64,000 bases of DNA from Rotaria sordida. Taxonomy: Eukaryota; Rotifera; Eurotatoria; Philodinida; Philodinidae. The stretch covers positions 62,001-126,000 of the forward strand of contig CAJNOL010000336.1 of assembly GCA_905250125.1 (NCBI GenBank), written 5' to 3'. The notes under the pieces are model-generated. The model was given only the letters and a program-made list of their open reading frames with translations, did not search any database and was not told where the DNA came from. Of the stretch, positions 49,001-61,045 are shown one piece after another; position 1 is the first letter of the stretch; each line of letters begins with the position of its first letter. The position numbers and the translations under genes were made by a program.

Positions 49001-49165
49001 ACCTGCTGTACGAGATATATCATTTTTTGATGAATTTTCTGTATGACGAAATCTATTTATTTATAGAAAAAAAACAAAATAATTGAATGCTTATGTCAAA
49101 CTCATTTACCTCCGAAATAGATTTGATGACGATTGTCGATAGAAAATACGGACAGCTTTTAACAT
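46087..49165 (-). CDS. PMPCA: Mitochondrial processing peptidase alpha subunit
   Basis: Non-catalytic alpha subunit of the matrix peptidase that removes presequences from imported proteins. Exons high to low: 49165-49110, 49052-48857, 48791-48749, 48698-48619, 48567-48485, 48438-48336, 48276-48181, 48118-47855, 46889-46811, 46753-46618, 46558-46087; 535 residues (human 525). The N-terminus [19 protein letters not shown] is a basic mitochondrial presequence. The inactive zinc site reads SHFLEKLAF where the beta subunit has HFLEHMAF, as expected for alpha. The glycine-rich loop [20 protein letters not shown] is intact, as are [26 protein letters not shown] and the C-terminal [10 protein letters not shown]. 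Intron 8 (46890-47854) is 965 bases and carries a dispersed repeat; the other introns are small. Nothing suggests loss of function. Confidence 0.96.
47170..47690. repeat. Dispersed repeat, copy 2, with an inverted partner (PMPCA intron 8)
   Basis: The part up to 47490 is colinear with 38965-39195. In addition, 47585-47690 read on minus repeats its right part (AAGTCCTCC, GACTTGAAACTTTGTACAGA, AATGAGAATAG), forming inverted arms of about 80 bases. There is no coding sequence. Confidence 0.65.
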
Positions 49166-50213
49166 ATTGATCGTTGAAATACAGGTGACTCTGTATAATA
49201 GTTCTGCGCAAATCTAAAATTAGTACATTTTTCGATTGGTAAAAATGATAAACGAATACGTAACTATGTAAATAATTGTTCTAACGATTTGTAGCGACGT
49301 CTATCCGAATGGAATTCTATATCAAAAATAGATAAGTTTTGATGAATGTAGCAAATATTCATATGTTAGGCGCTAGAGATATGTAGGAAAGTGAGTTGTC
49401 TTTTATGAACAATATCGAATACTTTCTATAGATGATGCACACTTCACGTACCATTCAATGTCAACTAATGTGCGTGTATGATCTAAAGAACAACTCAATA
49501 TCAGTTCATTTTAAGCCTACATGAAAATTTCTAAAGCATAAGATCGAATACAAATATAAATAAAATTTTTATGGTTAGTCTCAACCATTAATTCTTAATG
49601 AATTGAGTTGAGCAAATTTTACGATGAACACTCATCGGAGCTACGAGTTTTGGCCTATGGGTTGAATTTTGAATAGAGCACGAAATTTCGTGGAGTTGTC
49701 ACATATTATCACTGTAAACTTGTTTTCATAAAAAAACTAGTCTCATTTAGTCCTTTCATTGGTTTAAACTATCTACAATGAAGTGCGAGATAGTATAGAA
49801 AGAAGAACAAAGAATACGGACGTGAAGTTGGAGTAATAGTAAATTACAAAGAGGAGCGGTTGACATATCAGACAAATTCTAATAGTTTAAGTGTGTCACT
49901 AGTTTACGTAGTCCATTGGGATGTAGGCATTTTGTCGGCAAACAGCTAATATCAGCGAAATCATCTGTTCACATGAAAAAAATTTTCTATTATTCAACAA
50001 AATGTCGTTGTCTTGTTTTCCTCTTTCTTGAACAGATTGTGATTGAATTTATGTTAAAAAAATACAAGATAGTTGATAATGCTGATGAATAATTTTGGTC
50101 AGTGTGACAAGCCAGATTGTCTGCAGGAAAATTTTTTATCCAGGTCAATGGCGCATGAAATAAGCTTGACTGACGAGGAAATCTCCCCAGCAGATACCTC
50201 CTACCGATTTCAG

Positions 50214-50610
50214 TTCGCATTGAGATTTAAAGGAGTTATCAAATTTTTAATATGTCTATTTGAACGAGATCACTATAGGATCCAAGATTTTTAATTTTGT
50301 CTTGAAACTATTTCCATTTGAAGTTCTCATATGCAGTAGCTTGTATGAAAAGTTTCTGAATTTGTAGACTTATTATTCCTACGATAGAAGCTCTTCTAAA
50401 TAATTTTTTATTATTCATTATACTTTGAAAAGCTCATAACTCAGAGATATGATGTCAGCAAACTCTAAAACTCTTCATACAAGCTAATATATATGAAATT
50501 TTCAAATGCAGATAGTTTCAAAACTTTTTCGATAACCCTAGGTTGTATAGTGATCTCGTACAAAAAGAGATAATAAAGATATAATAGCTCCATTAAGTCT
50601 CAATAGAAGC
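50214..50610. mobile_element. Foldback element with arms of about 158 bases
   Basis: Arms 50214-50372 and 50453-50610 are imperfect reverse complements around a loop near 50412. Matching landmarks: CATTGAGATTTAAAGGAGTT / AAGTCTCAATAG, ACGAGATCACTATA / TATAGTGATCTCGT, TTGAAACTATTTCCATTTGA / TCAAATGCAGATAGTTTCAA, TAGCTTGTATGAA / TTCATACAAGCTA. No coding content. Confidence 0.75.
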
Positions 50611-51272
50611 TCAAATCCTTTTATGGTTTTTCAATAGATACTTTACAGTATGTATTGACAAAAAACATCATTGAAATAGGTAGAGAGCATCTCATGAACG
50701 ATTTCTGAAGCAGAAACAATGAGCTTGGCTGATCAAAGTTTAGTACATAATGGATCGACTTTCATAAATCCAACTCACCTAATGGAGAGCTCTGTTAATT
50801 ATATAAAGAGTTTCACATAATAGTTGAGGATAAATTATCAACGACATTTTTCATACTTTTTCTTGGTGTAGAAGTCTGAAATTATTTTTACATATATATC
50901 TAGCCAAGATCTTTAATATTTGATATTTGTAACATCTTTATTTCTTGATCAGTGATATTTATAAATATCTGATGAAAAGAAATTTTACAAGACAAATTTT
51001 TCAAAAATGTAAAGTATAACATAACTCAATGCGTAAGAACATGTTCTTTCTACGATCAATTGTAATTGATTAATTATTTCATCTATCATTTTTGCACATT
51101 TTTCTTTTGAAAATTTCTCACATTCTCATGCATTTTCTTGTTTTAATTATAATGATGTATCAAACACTTTTCCGTTCAGTATATCTCACACATTTTCAAT
51201 TCTTCATATATCAACAAATTTAACATCACTATTTACTGATTCTATATGTTCATTAAATAATTATGCTACGAA

Positions 51273-51364
51273 TAGAGCCCATCGGGTCCAAAATGTTCGG
51301 ACTCGGTGAACAAAAAAACTTCAGACCTGCACGACTGGATCCAGAACCAACCTGATGGGCTCTA
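51273..51364. mobile_element. TA-flanked MITE, copy B
   Basis: 92 bases beginning TAGAGCCCATCGGGTCC and ending GATGGGCTCTA, an inverted pair next to TA. The core AAAATGTTCGGACTCGG matches copy A at 4443-4570 (AAATTTTCGGACTCG). Copy B is shorter by about 36 bases. Confidence 0.65.
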
Positions 51365-53102
51365 GGTATAAACCATGCGACCAATATTCCATGTTGTTTT
51401 GAAATGACTTGAGTTCAATACAAACCATTTACGATAAAATTTGTCACTAAATCTAAAAGTAGTACAGAAATTCGTATATGTTAATGTTATCCATACGTTT
51501 CAGCGCCAGTTTTAGCTAGAGAGCTGAAACTTTAGGAAATTAAAGATCTTGATTAAATATATATATATGAGAAAAGTTTTAGCTTTCTACGTCAAGAAAC
51601 ACTACGAGAAATATCGTTGGCAATCTATCCTCAGTTATTATGAGATACACTTTCCTTTAAAAGATAGAGAAAAGTTCAAGGAGAAAAATATGTTCCTCAA
51701 AAACTACTTGTACACTAAGCACAACATTGAATAAAATGAATATCTTCCCCCTAATAAAAAAATTTTATTATATCATCTTTATTCATTTATTGTTGTTGAC
51801 CTAAGAATAAATTCATTCATAGAATAAAACTTTTTTTCTGCATAAAATATATTATTAATGCATTTCAAAATGTCTTATTTTCTTTTCAATGATTTATCTG
51901 CATAAAAAATTATTCTTCAATATTCTATCAATGTAAATAATTTTCATGACCAGGGTTCCCGATTAGAAAGAGAGAGGAACTTTACCCCTCAAAATTTCAG
52001 ACTTTCTGCCATAATTTTTGATAATACTTGCTGCGAAATTTTTAAAGTTCAGTTCAACAGAAAACTCCTGCATTTGCTGAAATAAAATCAAAAATGCTTT
52101 CTGTGAAATTTCTCATAGAAAGTCGATGTTATTTCTGCAAGAAACTTGGAATAAATGAAATCGACTCTCTGCAAGAAATTTGGCAAAAATAATATATGAA
52201 GAAAAGTTCGCAATAATTTTCTTAGTGATATTTTTTTGAAACTACTTGAACAATTTTAACAAATAAATTGTTCTTTGTAAATTGTAGAGCTTTTCACACG
52301 GCATCTTGTGACATATTTTCTTTTTTAATACAACTTATTAATTGATGAAAAATTGAAATGTAAAATGTAGCCATTTAATCTGTCACACTCATTATTTTTG
52401 GAGAATCAAAAAACGTATGTCACAAGCTTTCTTTATTGACTCTCTTACTTCTTGAGCTAGAACCTTTATTTTTGCACAATAAGTACATTTTGCAATGCTC
52501 TTTCAAATGACTATTTATTTGTTGCAATTACTTAAACAACTGCAAAAATATATCGATTACAAAAGTTCTCAGAACTTTTTTCCGTATCTCAGCATCGACT
52601 TTCTGACAAATTTTTCGCTCCTCCTACTCCCAAAAACAATCGGAAATCCTGTTCATGACTTCGCACAATATTTATATCGGAAAAAAGATTAATATCGTTT
52701 AACACTATACTGGGTGTTTTTTTTTCTTTAGCCGGAAACATCAAAATTCAACAAAACAGCCAATATAATACCGCATGCAATAAGCTGAATGTAAATGAAA
52801 TTAATAGAAAAATTGCTTTGCTAAGTATTGAAAGTACAGAATTGTTAACAACTAGTCGTTGCTTATAAGAGATCACACATACTTGAAATGTACATTTATT
52901 ATAGATGTTAAGTAATGTCAAGTTTGGTTGTATATTGGAAATATTCTCATGACTTTATCGAACTCGTAAAATTTTTCGAAAACAATATACAAGCATGAAT
53001 GGAATAATATGTCAGCATTATAAAAAGGTTATTTACTTTTTTTTTCCAAAAAACAATTTATTATCTACATGATAACAAAAGAAAAAGGAAAACAAAAATT
53101 GA

Positions 53103-53642
53103 TCAATAATCAGTTTCTATTGTCTTATTATGATTATCCATCAATCGAATTGTTGATAAAAGATCTGCAATATCAATTAAACGATCACCAAATTGAATAG
53201 CTAAATTATGTGTTAATGATCGATTGAAATTAATAATAATTGTTGTTTGTAACATTTGATTTAAATTATTTAAATGTTCATTAAATAAAATTTCACATGG
53301 ATAATTATCATATTTACTAATAGTAAATGTATTATTAATCGATACAAATGTATCTGATACATTTGAATGAATAGAAACAAAAACAGAATCATTATTACGA
53401 CTAAAGTTTGATTGAAATTCATAAGATTTATTATATTTAATAGAATTTGTTAATGTGGCTGTTGTTGTCATTTCTTCTTCATATTTCATTGTTGTTGTAT
53501 TTAAAACTGTAGTTGTTTCTGTTGGAAAAGTTGTTGTTGTCGTTGTTAGTTTTTTTATAGTCTTAGTTATATTCAATGGCGAAATTGTTTTGCTATTTAT
53601 TAAAATAATAAATGAAACGAAAATGATTGAACGAAACAACAT
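53103..53642 (-). CDS. Thr/Asn-rich secreted or surface glycoprotein, function unknown
   Basis: A single open exon of 179 residues. The N-terminus MLFRSIIFVSFIILINSKT is a clear signal peptide. A Thr-rich, mucin-like stretch follows (TTTTTTFPTETTTVLNTTT), then about ten Asn-x-Ser/Thr sites (NKS, NFS, NDS, NVS, NNT, NRS, NKT). A single cysteine (YPCEILF) lies at about residue 117. The end is IRLMDNHNKTIETDY, stop. No membrane segment or GPI signal is visible. I recognise no family; the composition suggests a heavily glycosylated extracellular protein. Divergent from the four-span gene, 716 bases away. Confidence 0.65.
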   Translation of the reverse strand: MLFRSIIFVSFIILINSKTISPLNITKTIKKLTTTTTTFPTETTTVLNTTTMKYEEEMTTTATLTNSIKYNKSYEFQSNFSRNNDSVFVSIHSNVSDTFVSINNTFTISKYDNYPCEILFNEHLNNLNQMLQTTIIINFNRSLTHNLAIQFGDRLIDIADLLSTIRLMDNHNKTIETDY

Positions 53643-54358
53643 GTTGGAAAAAATGAATGAATGTTCATTGCCTGATTATATATAATTTCAAAACAATGAC
53701 CGACCATTGTGTTCAGACTATTCAATTTTATGAACAGTCTATATGTGAATTTTTTTTTTTTGCATTGATCGAAATGAAGTGAGAAAAATTGATGATGATA
53801 ATGATATGAAAGATTAAAAGGAAAGATAAAATTTATTTTTGTAGTTTAATATAAAGAAAAAAAAAACTTCCGTTCTCATTGTTCGTCTAGATGATTGAGC
53901 AAAATAAGTTGCATATTTTTTTTTCTATGTTAAAAAGAAAAGAAAAAATCGATTAATAATGTAGATCAAAAGTTTGAGTAATATGGAAATATTCAAATGA
54001 ACAAGTCATTATCATCATCATCAATTGTAGAATATTCTATTTGATTATTATTAATTATAATTCAGTTTGAAAAGAAAAAAAAAAGTACATTTCGATAACA
54101 ATGTTGACATTCAAAGAGATGTGTATGTGGCCGTTTTTCTTTCTTTTTTTTCTTAAAAATGAATATGAGAAAGAAATAGAAAAAAGAAAAATAATTCTTA
54201 GTTGACTAGAACAAATAAAAAAGAAACCTTTGTAACATTTATACATTAGAAAAAAAAGAATAGCTAAAGTAAATAAATCGAGTAATACTATATAAGATTC
54301 AATAGTTTTATTACATATGAAATATTTGTAAAATAAGTGTAGAAAAAAATTTAGTATC
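53643..54358. other. Divergent spacer, secreted-protein and four-span genes
   Basis: 716 bases of AT-rich sequence containing the putative promoters of both neighbours. A hydrophobic minus-strand frame at 54055-54360 is judged a composition artefact. Confidence 0.45.
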
Positions 54359-55230
54359 ATGATTAATAACGCTGCAGTAGCTCCAACAGCTCCGGTACCG
54401 CCAACAGTTCCACCAAATAATCCAACACAACAAGAATGGAGACAAAAATATCCAGCAGTTCTTTCTGGTATACTTTCTTGTTTTCAATTCATTCTTACTC
54501 TTGCTATTATTGGATGTGAAATTGGTAGTATACTTATCGATATTGTTACTGCTACAATTTATGTTGGTCTTTGGGCAGGTTTATTTTTTATTGTTGCATC
54601 AATTTCACAATCATCTTCATGTAATTATTTCATTAAGATTCTTTTTATTTTTCATCCATATATTAATTTTTGTTTTGTTTTATAGCATGTTGTTGTCGTG
54701 ATCGAGGTTGTGCGACATATACACTTGCAACACAATGTATATCATTATTTTTTGCAGCTTGTGTTATTGGTTTTGATGCTTATTTTTTAATACAACCTTC
54801 AACATGTTTTTTTCCATCATCAACATGTAATAGTTCAGGATCTACACGAGGTTTATTTTATTCGACTTCAAATTTTAATGATATCAAAATACCATTAATT
54901 AAAGCACAATTAGGTGCTGCTTGTGGAATGTTTGTTTTATGTTTGGTTTTTATTATAATATATATAGTAACAGCTATTCGAATTAAACGAGCTAGAACAA
55001 AACCAACTGTTTATCCAGAAGCACAAAATACATTGCCAGTTGTACCAACTGGACCTGATGGTATGATAACTGCTCCACCGGTTATGAATATTCGTGCACA
55101 TAAACCTGGTTCTCCTTTATATCATCGTCCAACGATAGTTGTGGACAATGGTGATGGACGTGCAAATGATCTTGTATGTCCAACTTGTACTACTACAATG
55201 GCTGTAACTGTACGAAAGAAACTTCCATAA
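54359..55230 (+). CDS. Four-transmembrane protein (tetraspan/MARVEL-like), function unknown
   Basis: Exons 54359-54620 and 54686-55230 give 268 residues. Layout: Pro/Ala-rich N-terminus (APTAPVPPTVPPNNP), TM1 about 33-55 (AVLSGILSCFQFILTLAIIG), TM2 about 62-84 (VTATIYVGLWAGLFFIVASI), a cytosolic CCCRDRGC motif, TM3 about 98-120 (TYTLATQCISLFFAACVIGF), an extracellular loop with Cys (STCFFPSSTCNSSG) and one N-glycosylation site, TM4 about 165-187 (GMFVLCLVFIIIYIVTAIRI), then a Pro-rich tail ending with a CPTC pair. Resembles MARVEL or CD20-type tetraspan proteins in topology only. A poly(A) signal follows at 55332. A decayed copy lies 1 kb downstream. Confidence 0.78.
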
Positions 55231-56169
55231 TAATAGTTTATGATTCAATCTATATGATTAAGAAAAAACAAAACAACACACTGATATATTTTTAATGATA
55301 GGTGTTCATCTAATGAATATATTTTTTTTTAAATAAATATTTGTTTAAACAAAAGTCTTTTGAAATTTTATACATCGTTTATTTTCTTAAATATTTATTT
55401 ATATATAAACATTGATCGAATATCTAATTAAACTCAATTGTAATATAGGAAAATGAAAACATGAATTCTATAGAATTCATTTAAAGATACTAAATTACAT
55501 CTTAGATCTTCTTTTCACATTAACAAATGTAATGTATATCATTGAAATCCAACAATAGTATATGAATGTATTCTATCTATTCGATTCATTTTACATTAAG
55601 AGAATAGAATTTATTCTAAAACACTTCGAAATAACAATGAACTTTATAGTTTTATTATAAGACTATAGTTCTCCATTATCAAGATGAGTGTAAAATAGGT
55701 AATAAGAAAAAGCATGACGTGAATAAAAAAAAAATTAATGTTTGCTCAAGAATGAGTAGATTTGTCATGTCCGATCTGAAAATTAGATAGGATAATTAAA
55801 AAAAAACAAAAATGAAAAAATGAAGAAAACCTAAAAGTCGATTGATTAATCAAACCAAGAAAAAAAACAACAGTATAACAAAAACTAATAATATTATTCA
55901 AAATTGAATAAAAGTACAATCATAATAATTGAAAATACATATGAAATATAATTCTAATAATAAATTTCGATGAATTCTTTCAAATCTATTTTTCTTATTA
56001 TTGATGTCTGTGCACGTACAACATTTTTTATTATTAATTCTAAATTAAATTGTATATTTATTGATCCTTTTCTATATTATCATTGATCTTGATTTCGGAT
56101 CTCATGATAACATAAATTTCTAGATTATTATTTTATTTAATATTGAAATATGAAGAAAAGAAAAGTTTG

Positions 56170-56460
56170 CCAACTTGATTTTTCGCATGTCTGTTATGAT
56201 CATACTTATAAATATCCAACATACGTATTTTTAATTCAATGTATTGCATTATTTTTTGTAGCTTCTGTGATTGATTTTGATGATTATTTTTCAATTCATT
56301 CGATTGCATGTTTTTTTTCCATTATAATTATGTAATATTACAGTTTCTATTCACGATATATATATATATATTCAATTCCGAACAGCATTTTCATAATATA
56401 CAAATATCTTTACTTCAAGGATAACTGGTTACTAATGTTTGCTCTTCATATAGATTATAT
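56170..56460 (+). pseudogene. Decayed partial copy of the four-span gene (exon 2)
   Basis: The frame at 56150-56335 encodes YPTYVFLIQCIALFFVASVI then DFDDYF and HSIACFF. This aligns without gaps to CATYTLATQCISLFFAACVI, GFDAYF and PSTCFF of the gene at 54359. Nucleotide similarity starts at CATGTCTGTTATGATCAT, continues weakly to about 56460, and is broken by a stop. There is no equivalent of exon 1 or the C-terminal tail, so this is a tandem-duplicate relic. Confidence 0.7.
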
Positions 56461-56734
56461 AATGATGTATGTAGTAACATACATACTCGAATGAAGAAAG
56501 ATGAACAACCATAAAAAAAGATGTTCTCATTTCTAGCTGATGATACGATAAATGCATTTTTTTTTGATGAAAACTATAGATACAAGTGTTTTTGTAAAAC
56601 TTTCATTGGTCGATTAATTCCAATGATATAAAACTCTTTTAAAATATGATGAAATATCAGTATTTTATTCAGCGTTACGGGCTAAGAGGCTGATGCACTT
56701 TCGAATATCCGATTGAATTTCATAGAGTTTGTGG

Positions 56735-57091
56735 TTATTGTGTACTACGTGATTGCGTTTCTAAAAATAAATATTCACCTTTTCCGAACAAGAAAATTTG
56801 GATGAAACATCTATTTATGAAGATATATATTCTTGAAAAAGTTTGATTAATATATTCATCACAAATAAAATTTTTGTTATAAGCTGTCAATGAACAATTT
56901 TTTGATTCATTGATGCAGAGAATAGCTTCAGGCAATTTTTTTGTTTTTCTATCGAAATTTTCATTAACGAATATCTTCAATCGATCAATATTTTGATTAT
57001 AATAATTTGTTTTCAATTTATTCAAACGAATAAATACAATTTTTATAATTATACAAAGAATCATTAGAGAATATTTGATCAGTATATACAA
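56735..57091 (-). CDS. Doubtful small secreted protein
   Basis: An open frame of 118 residues with a hydrophobic N-terminus (YSLMILCIIIKIVFI), N-glycosylation sites (NES, NCS, NQT) and four cysteines. Composition and length could arise by chance in AT-rich DNA. No family is recognised, and no splice or promoter signal supports it. Confidence 0.2.
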   Translation of the reverse strand: MYILIKYSLMILCIIIKIVFIRLNKLKTNYYNQNIDRLKIFVNENFDRKTKKLPEAILCINESKNCSLTAYNKNFICDEYINQTFSRIYIFINRCFIQIFLFGKGEYLFLETQSRSTQ

Positions 57092-57773
57092 TAGTTATAT
57101 ATTTACTTCATTGAAATTTTGAAATGTTTGACTGAATAGATCAATTCTTACTGCCATCTATTTTGATTATTTATTTTGATAAATAACCAATAAGAAAAAT
57201 TGTCATGATTCATTATTGTATTAATATTATTATTTAACCATATATACCGTCGAGTAAGTAGGCAAATATATATACAATGTAAAACAAACGATGAGATAGA
57301 AAGAATGAGAGAATAAAAGTTACAATTGATTTATTCATGCTCCGATTTATTTATATAGTTGCACTTAACCAAATAACTTTAGTATCAATGACAATTCTTG
57401 TTTCTTTCTTGATTTTTCTTTTCTATATAGAGAATGTCAAAACTATATCATCGAACGATAAATAAACCTATTAAAAAAAAGAAACCAAAATCATCAATTG
57501 TTCGTTTCATATTCATGAGAAATTTAATCTTATCAGTACTTTTCATATTTCCTTTCTTCATTTTTGTTGACCTTGACATTCGACATCTTTTTTTTCTATA
57601 AGAATAAATAATATCATAAAACATTATATGTTGAGAGCATAAGAGGAAATATAGGGGAATGTACGTCGCCTATTACTGTGATGGCTATGGCTACCATTCT
57701 TTTTGCTACCGATGTATATATGTAGACATCACAAGCCATAAAGTAAGCAAAAGAAACGAGACAAAGACAGATG

Positions 57774-57812
57774 TTCTGTTCTGTTCTGTTCTGTTCTATT
57801 CTATCCTATTCT
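57774..57812. repeat. TTCTG/TTCTA pentamer repeat upstream of MRTF
   Basis: About seven tandem pentamers (TTCTG then TTCTA variants) 180 bases before the MRTF start codon. Confidence 0.75.
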
Positions 57813-57986
57813 TTGTTTAATATCTATGCGTTTTTCGTAGACAGTAAAAAGAACACTAATCACTGATCAACAATAGTGAATGTGACCAGAAATATACAAA
57901 CTAACTAAACATTAATGACCTGATTCTATTTTCTTTATTTAGAAAATGTTGTTAGTAGGCAGTCTAAAAATTTCATTTTATATGTG

Positions 57987-60900
57987 ATGGCATTTCATAA
58001 TAATAATAATAATAACACCAATAATACTGGAAAGAAAATCGACGAGATGTCGACACCTAAAGATGAAGACAGCCCAAAACAACAAATAAATGAACAGTCA
58101 TTAACACAAGATCTTGAAAAAAATCGAGAATGTAAGTTAAATAAAATAAAATAAATCATTCATAACAACTTTTATATATATATATATATAAATTTTTTAA
58201 TTTCTCATAGCACTTAAACGTAAATTACAAACACGTCGATCACTTAAACAACTTGTTGATGTTGGTATTATGCCACCACCGAAAGCACCATTACCATTTT
58301 ATGAACAACGTAAACAATTACAAATGCGAAAAGTAGAGTTTTCTTTTCTTTTTTCATCTTAATTATTCATAAATTTGATATTTTTCATAGACACAAGATA
58401 TATTAAAAAATAAAATAATATCTCGACCTGATCGTCAATTATTAATTGAACATAATATATTGTCAGATACAACAGCAGCACCAGCTATACAAAAAACTCA
58501 ATGTCAATTAAAACGTGCACGTTTAGCTGATAATTTAAATGATAAATTAGCAGCACGTCCTGGAATATTAGAATTAGTTGCAAATAATATTTTAGAAATT
58601 GATCCTAATCTTAAAGAAGCTATACAACATGGACGTATTAAATTTCCAACAACAAAATCAACACCAAAATTTATAATAGATCAACAACCAAGACCATTAC
58701 GTCCAAAAACATCATCATTTTCAAATACAATTAATGGACAATCTTTTACAACAACAACAACAGCAAAACGTTCATTAACATCAACATCAAAAATAAAATC
58801 AAGTTTAACATTTCATGAATATAAAGGGCCATCACAAAAAGTTGAAATAACTAAAGTACCATTACAACCAACACCATCACTTATTGTACAACCAGTACAA
58901 GCAACAATTTTACCACTTGTACCATTAGAACAATCTAATCAACTTAATGAAAATCATTATAGAATACAATTAAGACAACAACAATTATTTCTTGAATTAC
59001 TTCATGATAATACAAATGAAAATGATGATAAAATTGATAATAATAATAATAATAATAATGGTAGTAATGATACTAATAATGATGATAATCCAATAGGTAA
59101 TTTACTTCAACAACCTATTGATGACAATGTTAATTTATTAACACCAATATCTGATGAAATTCCAACATTTGAAAAAATGAAATTAGTTGATTTAAAAAAT
59201 GTATGTAGAAAATTAAATTTAAGTACAACAGGTACAAAAATGAAATTAATTGAAAAATTAAGAAATGCTAAGGTCAACATGTCAGGTAAGAAAATAAAAA
59301 TAAAAACAAAAACAACAATAAATTTCATCAATTTAGATACAACAATTATTCCATCACAAATAATAACTACTGAATCATCTTCAACTCAAATAAAAAATCC
59401 ATCAACATCATCGGTTACATTCTTAAGTAAATAAAGTTTAAATTTGAGTGCAATTTTTTTTTATATAAGAAAATCAAGCAAATTTATCATTTATTTTAAT
59501 AATGTTTAAAAAAAATTCTATAATGAAATTTTTACAGAAGAAAACAATATGTTTCTTTTTTTTTTTGTTATCTCTTGGGATAAAACAAATTCGAACATTA
59601 ATCAAAAACAATATGAAAAAGGTTTCTTTTTTTTTTTTTGCAAGTTTTTTTTATAGAATCTTTTTCCAATTTATATGAAGAATAACACATGCTTTTCTAA
59701 TCAGATAAGTGTTATAAACACTCTGGAGAATAAAAAACTTGTTGCAATAAGTGTTTTTTTACATTCCAGTGGGAACCTATATTTTTTAATTTCTTCCACC
59801 ACGTACGACCACGAAGAAAACAGGTAATCGCCTCTTGAGAATTCCGCTTTCGTTTTTAAGAGACTTTATTCTTGAATGTCTTGACTAAACAAAAAAAACA
59901 ATTAACTCAAAATAAGATTGTTTTTGTTTTGTTTTTGCAAAAAAATTCATTTCATAAAAATAAAAAAGAAACAAAATAAATTTTTCGAATTAATTTGTTT
60001 GCTTTGTTTTTTTTTCTATAGTACCAACACCTTCATTAAGTGATCAAGAACTTTATCAACAACAACAACAAAAAATTATTGAATTAGAAAATCAATTACA
60101 AAAATTAAAACAACTTGATTCTTTTTCACTTCAAGCATCACATCTTATTCAACATGTTGACAATGCAACAACTGTAAATAATTTTTTTTCTTTTTTTATC
60201 AATTTTTATCAAAAAACTATATGGATTCTATTTTCAGATTCCACCAAAATGTAATCCAATTGTATCCGTTGAATTACAAAAACGTAACAAAAAAAAAAAA
60301 GAAGCTAAAAATTTCTTTTCGATAAATTAATTAAATTCTTCTCATTTTTAGGTGTGCTTTTACATCAACAAGAAAGATTAAAACAAAAAATTCATGATGA
60401 ACAACAACAACAACAACAACAACATTCAATTGTTCCTTTAACACCTGAATCTGTTGCACAATTTCTTGCAAATCAAACTCAACCACAAACGTCAGATAAT
60501 CATCCATGGTCAATACATCATTCACTGTCAGCTCCAACTTTTCCAACATTTATGGATAGTAATTATTATGATACATGTCATGTGGTAAATAATAATAATA
60601 GTAGCAAATAAAACAACAAATCAATCGTTTTCTTTTTTCTCTTAGGCAAATACTGAAACAAAATTAGTCGATGATGATGCTATTTTAAGTCTATTGGATG
60701 ATTTTTCTGGTAAAATATAGATTAAGAAAATATGATTAAAAAAAAGATTTATTTTTATTTTTAGATACAACTTCAACATTACCATTACATCCAGATGATT
60801 CTCTATCAAATCCTACAAATTCTTATGTATCATCATCTCCTAATACACATATGGATTGGTTACCAATGATAGCATCTCCAACAATAGTTAATGATTTATA

Positions 60901-61045
60901 TGATGATAATAATTCTGATTTAACACAATTTCTTAATCAATTTGGTAATGATCATCATCATCTATTTGATGCACCATTATCAACATGTCAACAACAAAAT
61001 GGACTTTCGTTTGATTTACTGTCTCCATCGAGCCCAATGATTTAG
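57987..61045 (+). CDS. MRTF: Myocardin-related transcription factor (RPEL-SAP-leucine zipper)
   Basis: Actin-sensing coactivator of SRF: G-actin binds RPEL motifs and holds the factor in the cytoplasm. Eight exons, 57987-58131, 58211-58332, 58391-59285, 60022-60173, 60238-60283, 60352-60584, 60646-60709, 60765-61045, give 645 residues. RPEL1 at about 49-75 (LKRKLQTRRSLKQLVDVGIM), RPEL2 at about 92-115 (ILKNKIISRPDRQLLIEHNI), RPEL3 at about 130-155 (ADNLNDKLAARPGILELVAN). A basic Thr-rich region follows, then an Asn/Asp run, SAP domain at about 346-380 (FEKMKLVDLKNVCRKLNLST then GTKMKLIEKLRNA), a leucine-zipper-like coil (QKIIELENQLQKLKQL), Gln-rich stretch, and an acidic C-terminus (DDDAILSLLDDFSD) typical of the transactivation domain. 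RPEL1 has RRSL where RP is usual, so its actin affinity may be weak. Intron 3 is long (736 bases). Order and domains leave little doubt. Confidence 0.93.
59286..60021. other. Long intron 3 of MRTF
   Basis: 736 bases, AT-rich with poly-T tracts. An in-frame run of open codons continues 146 bases past the donor to a stop at 59434, so intron retention would yield a protein ending soon after the SAP domain. Confidence 0.5.

Larger units (their letters stand above)
49166..53102. other. Gene-poor intergenic region of 3.9 kb
   Basis: It contains a foldback at 50214-50610, a TA-flanked MITE at 51273-51364, and repeats of TTTCTGCAAGAAA type around 52080-52190. Open frames at 49990-50294, 51549-51734 and 52495-52692 are short and unlike known families. 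I call no gene. Confidence 0.5.
55231..57986. other. Intergenic region, four-span gene to MRTF
   Basis: It contains the poly(A) signal at 55332-55337, the decayed four-span copy at 56170-56460, a doubtful minus-strand frame at 56735-57091 and the MRTF promoter side with a TTCTG-type repeat at 57774-57812. Confidence 0.5.

Noticed and set aside
54055-54360. Hydrophobic minus-strand frame of 101 residues
   Set aside because: Phe/Ile/Leu-rich because it reads poly-A/T tracts; no other support.
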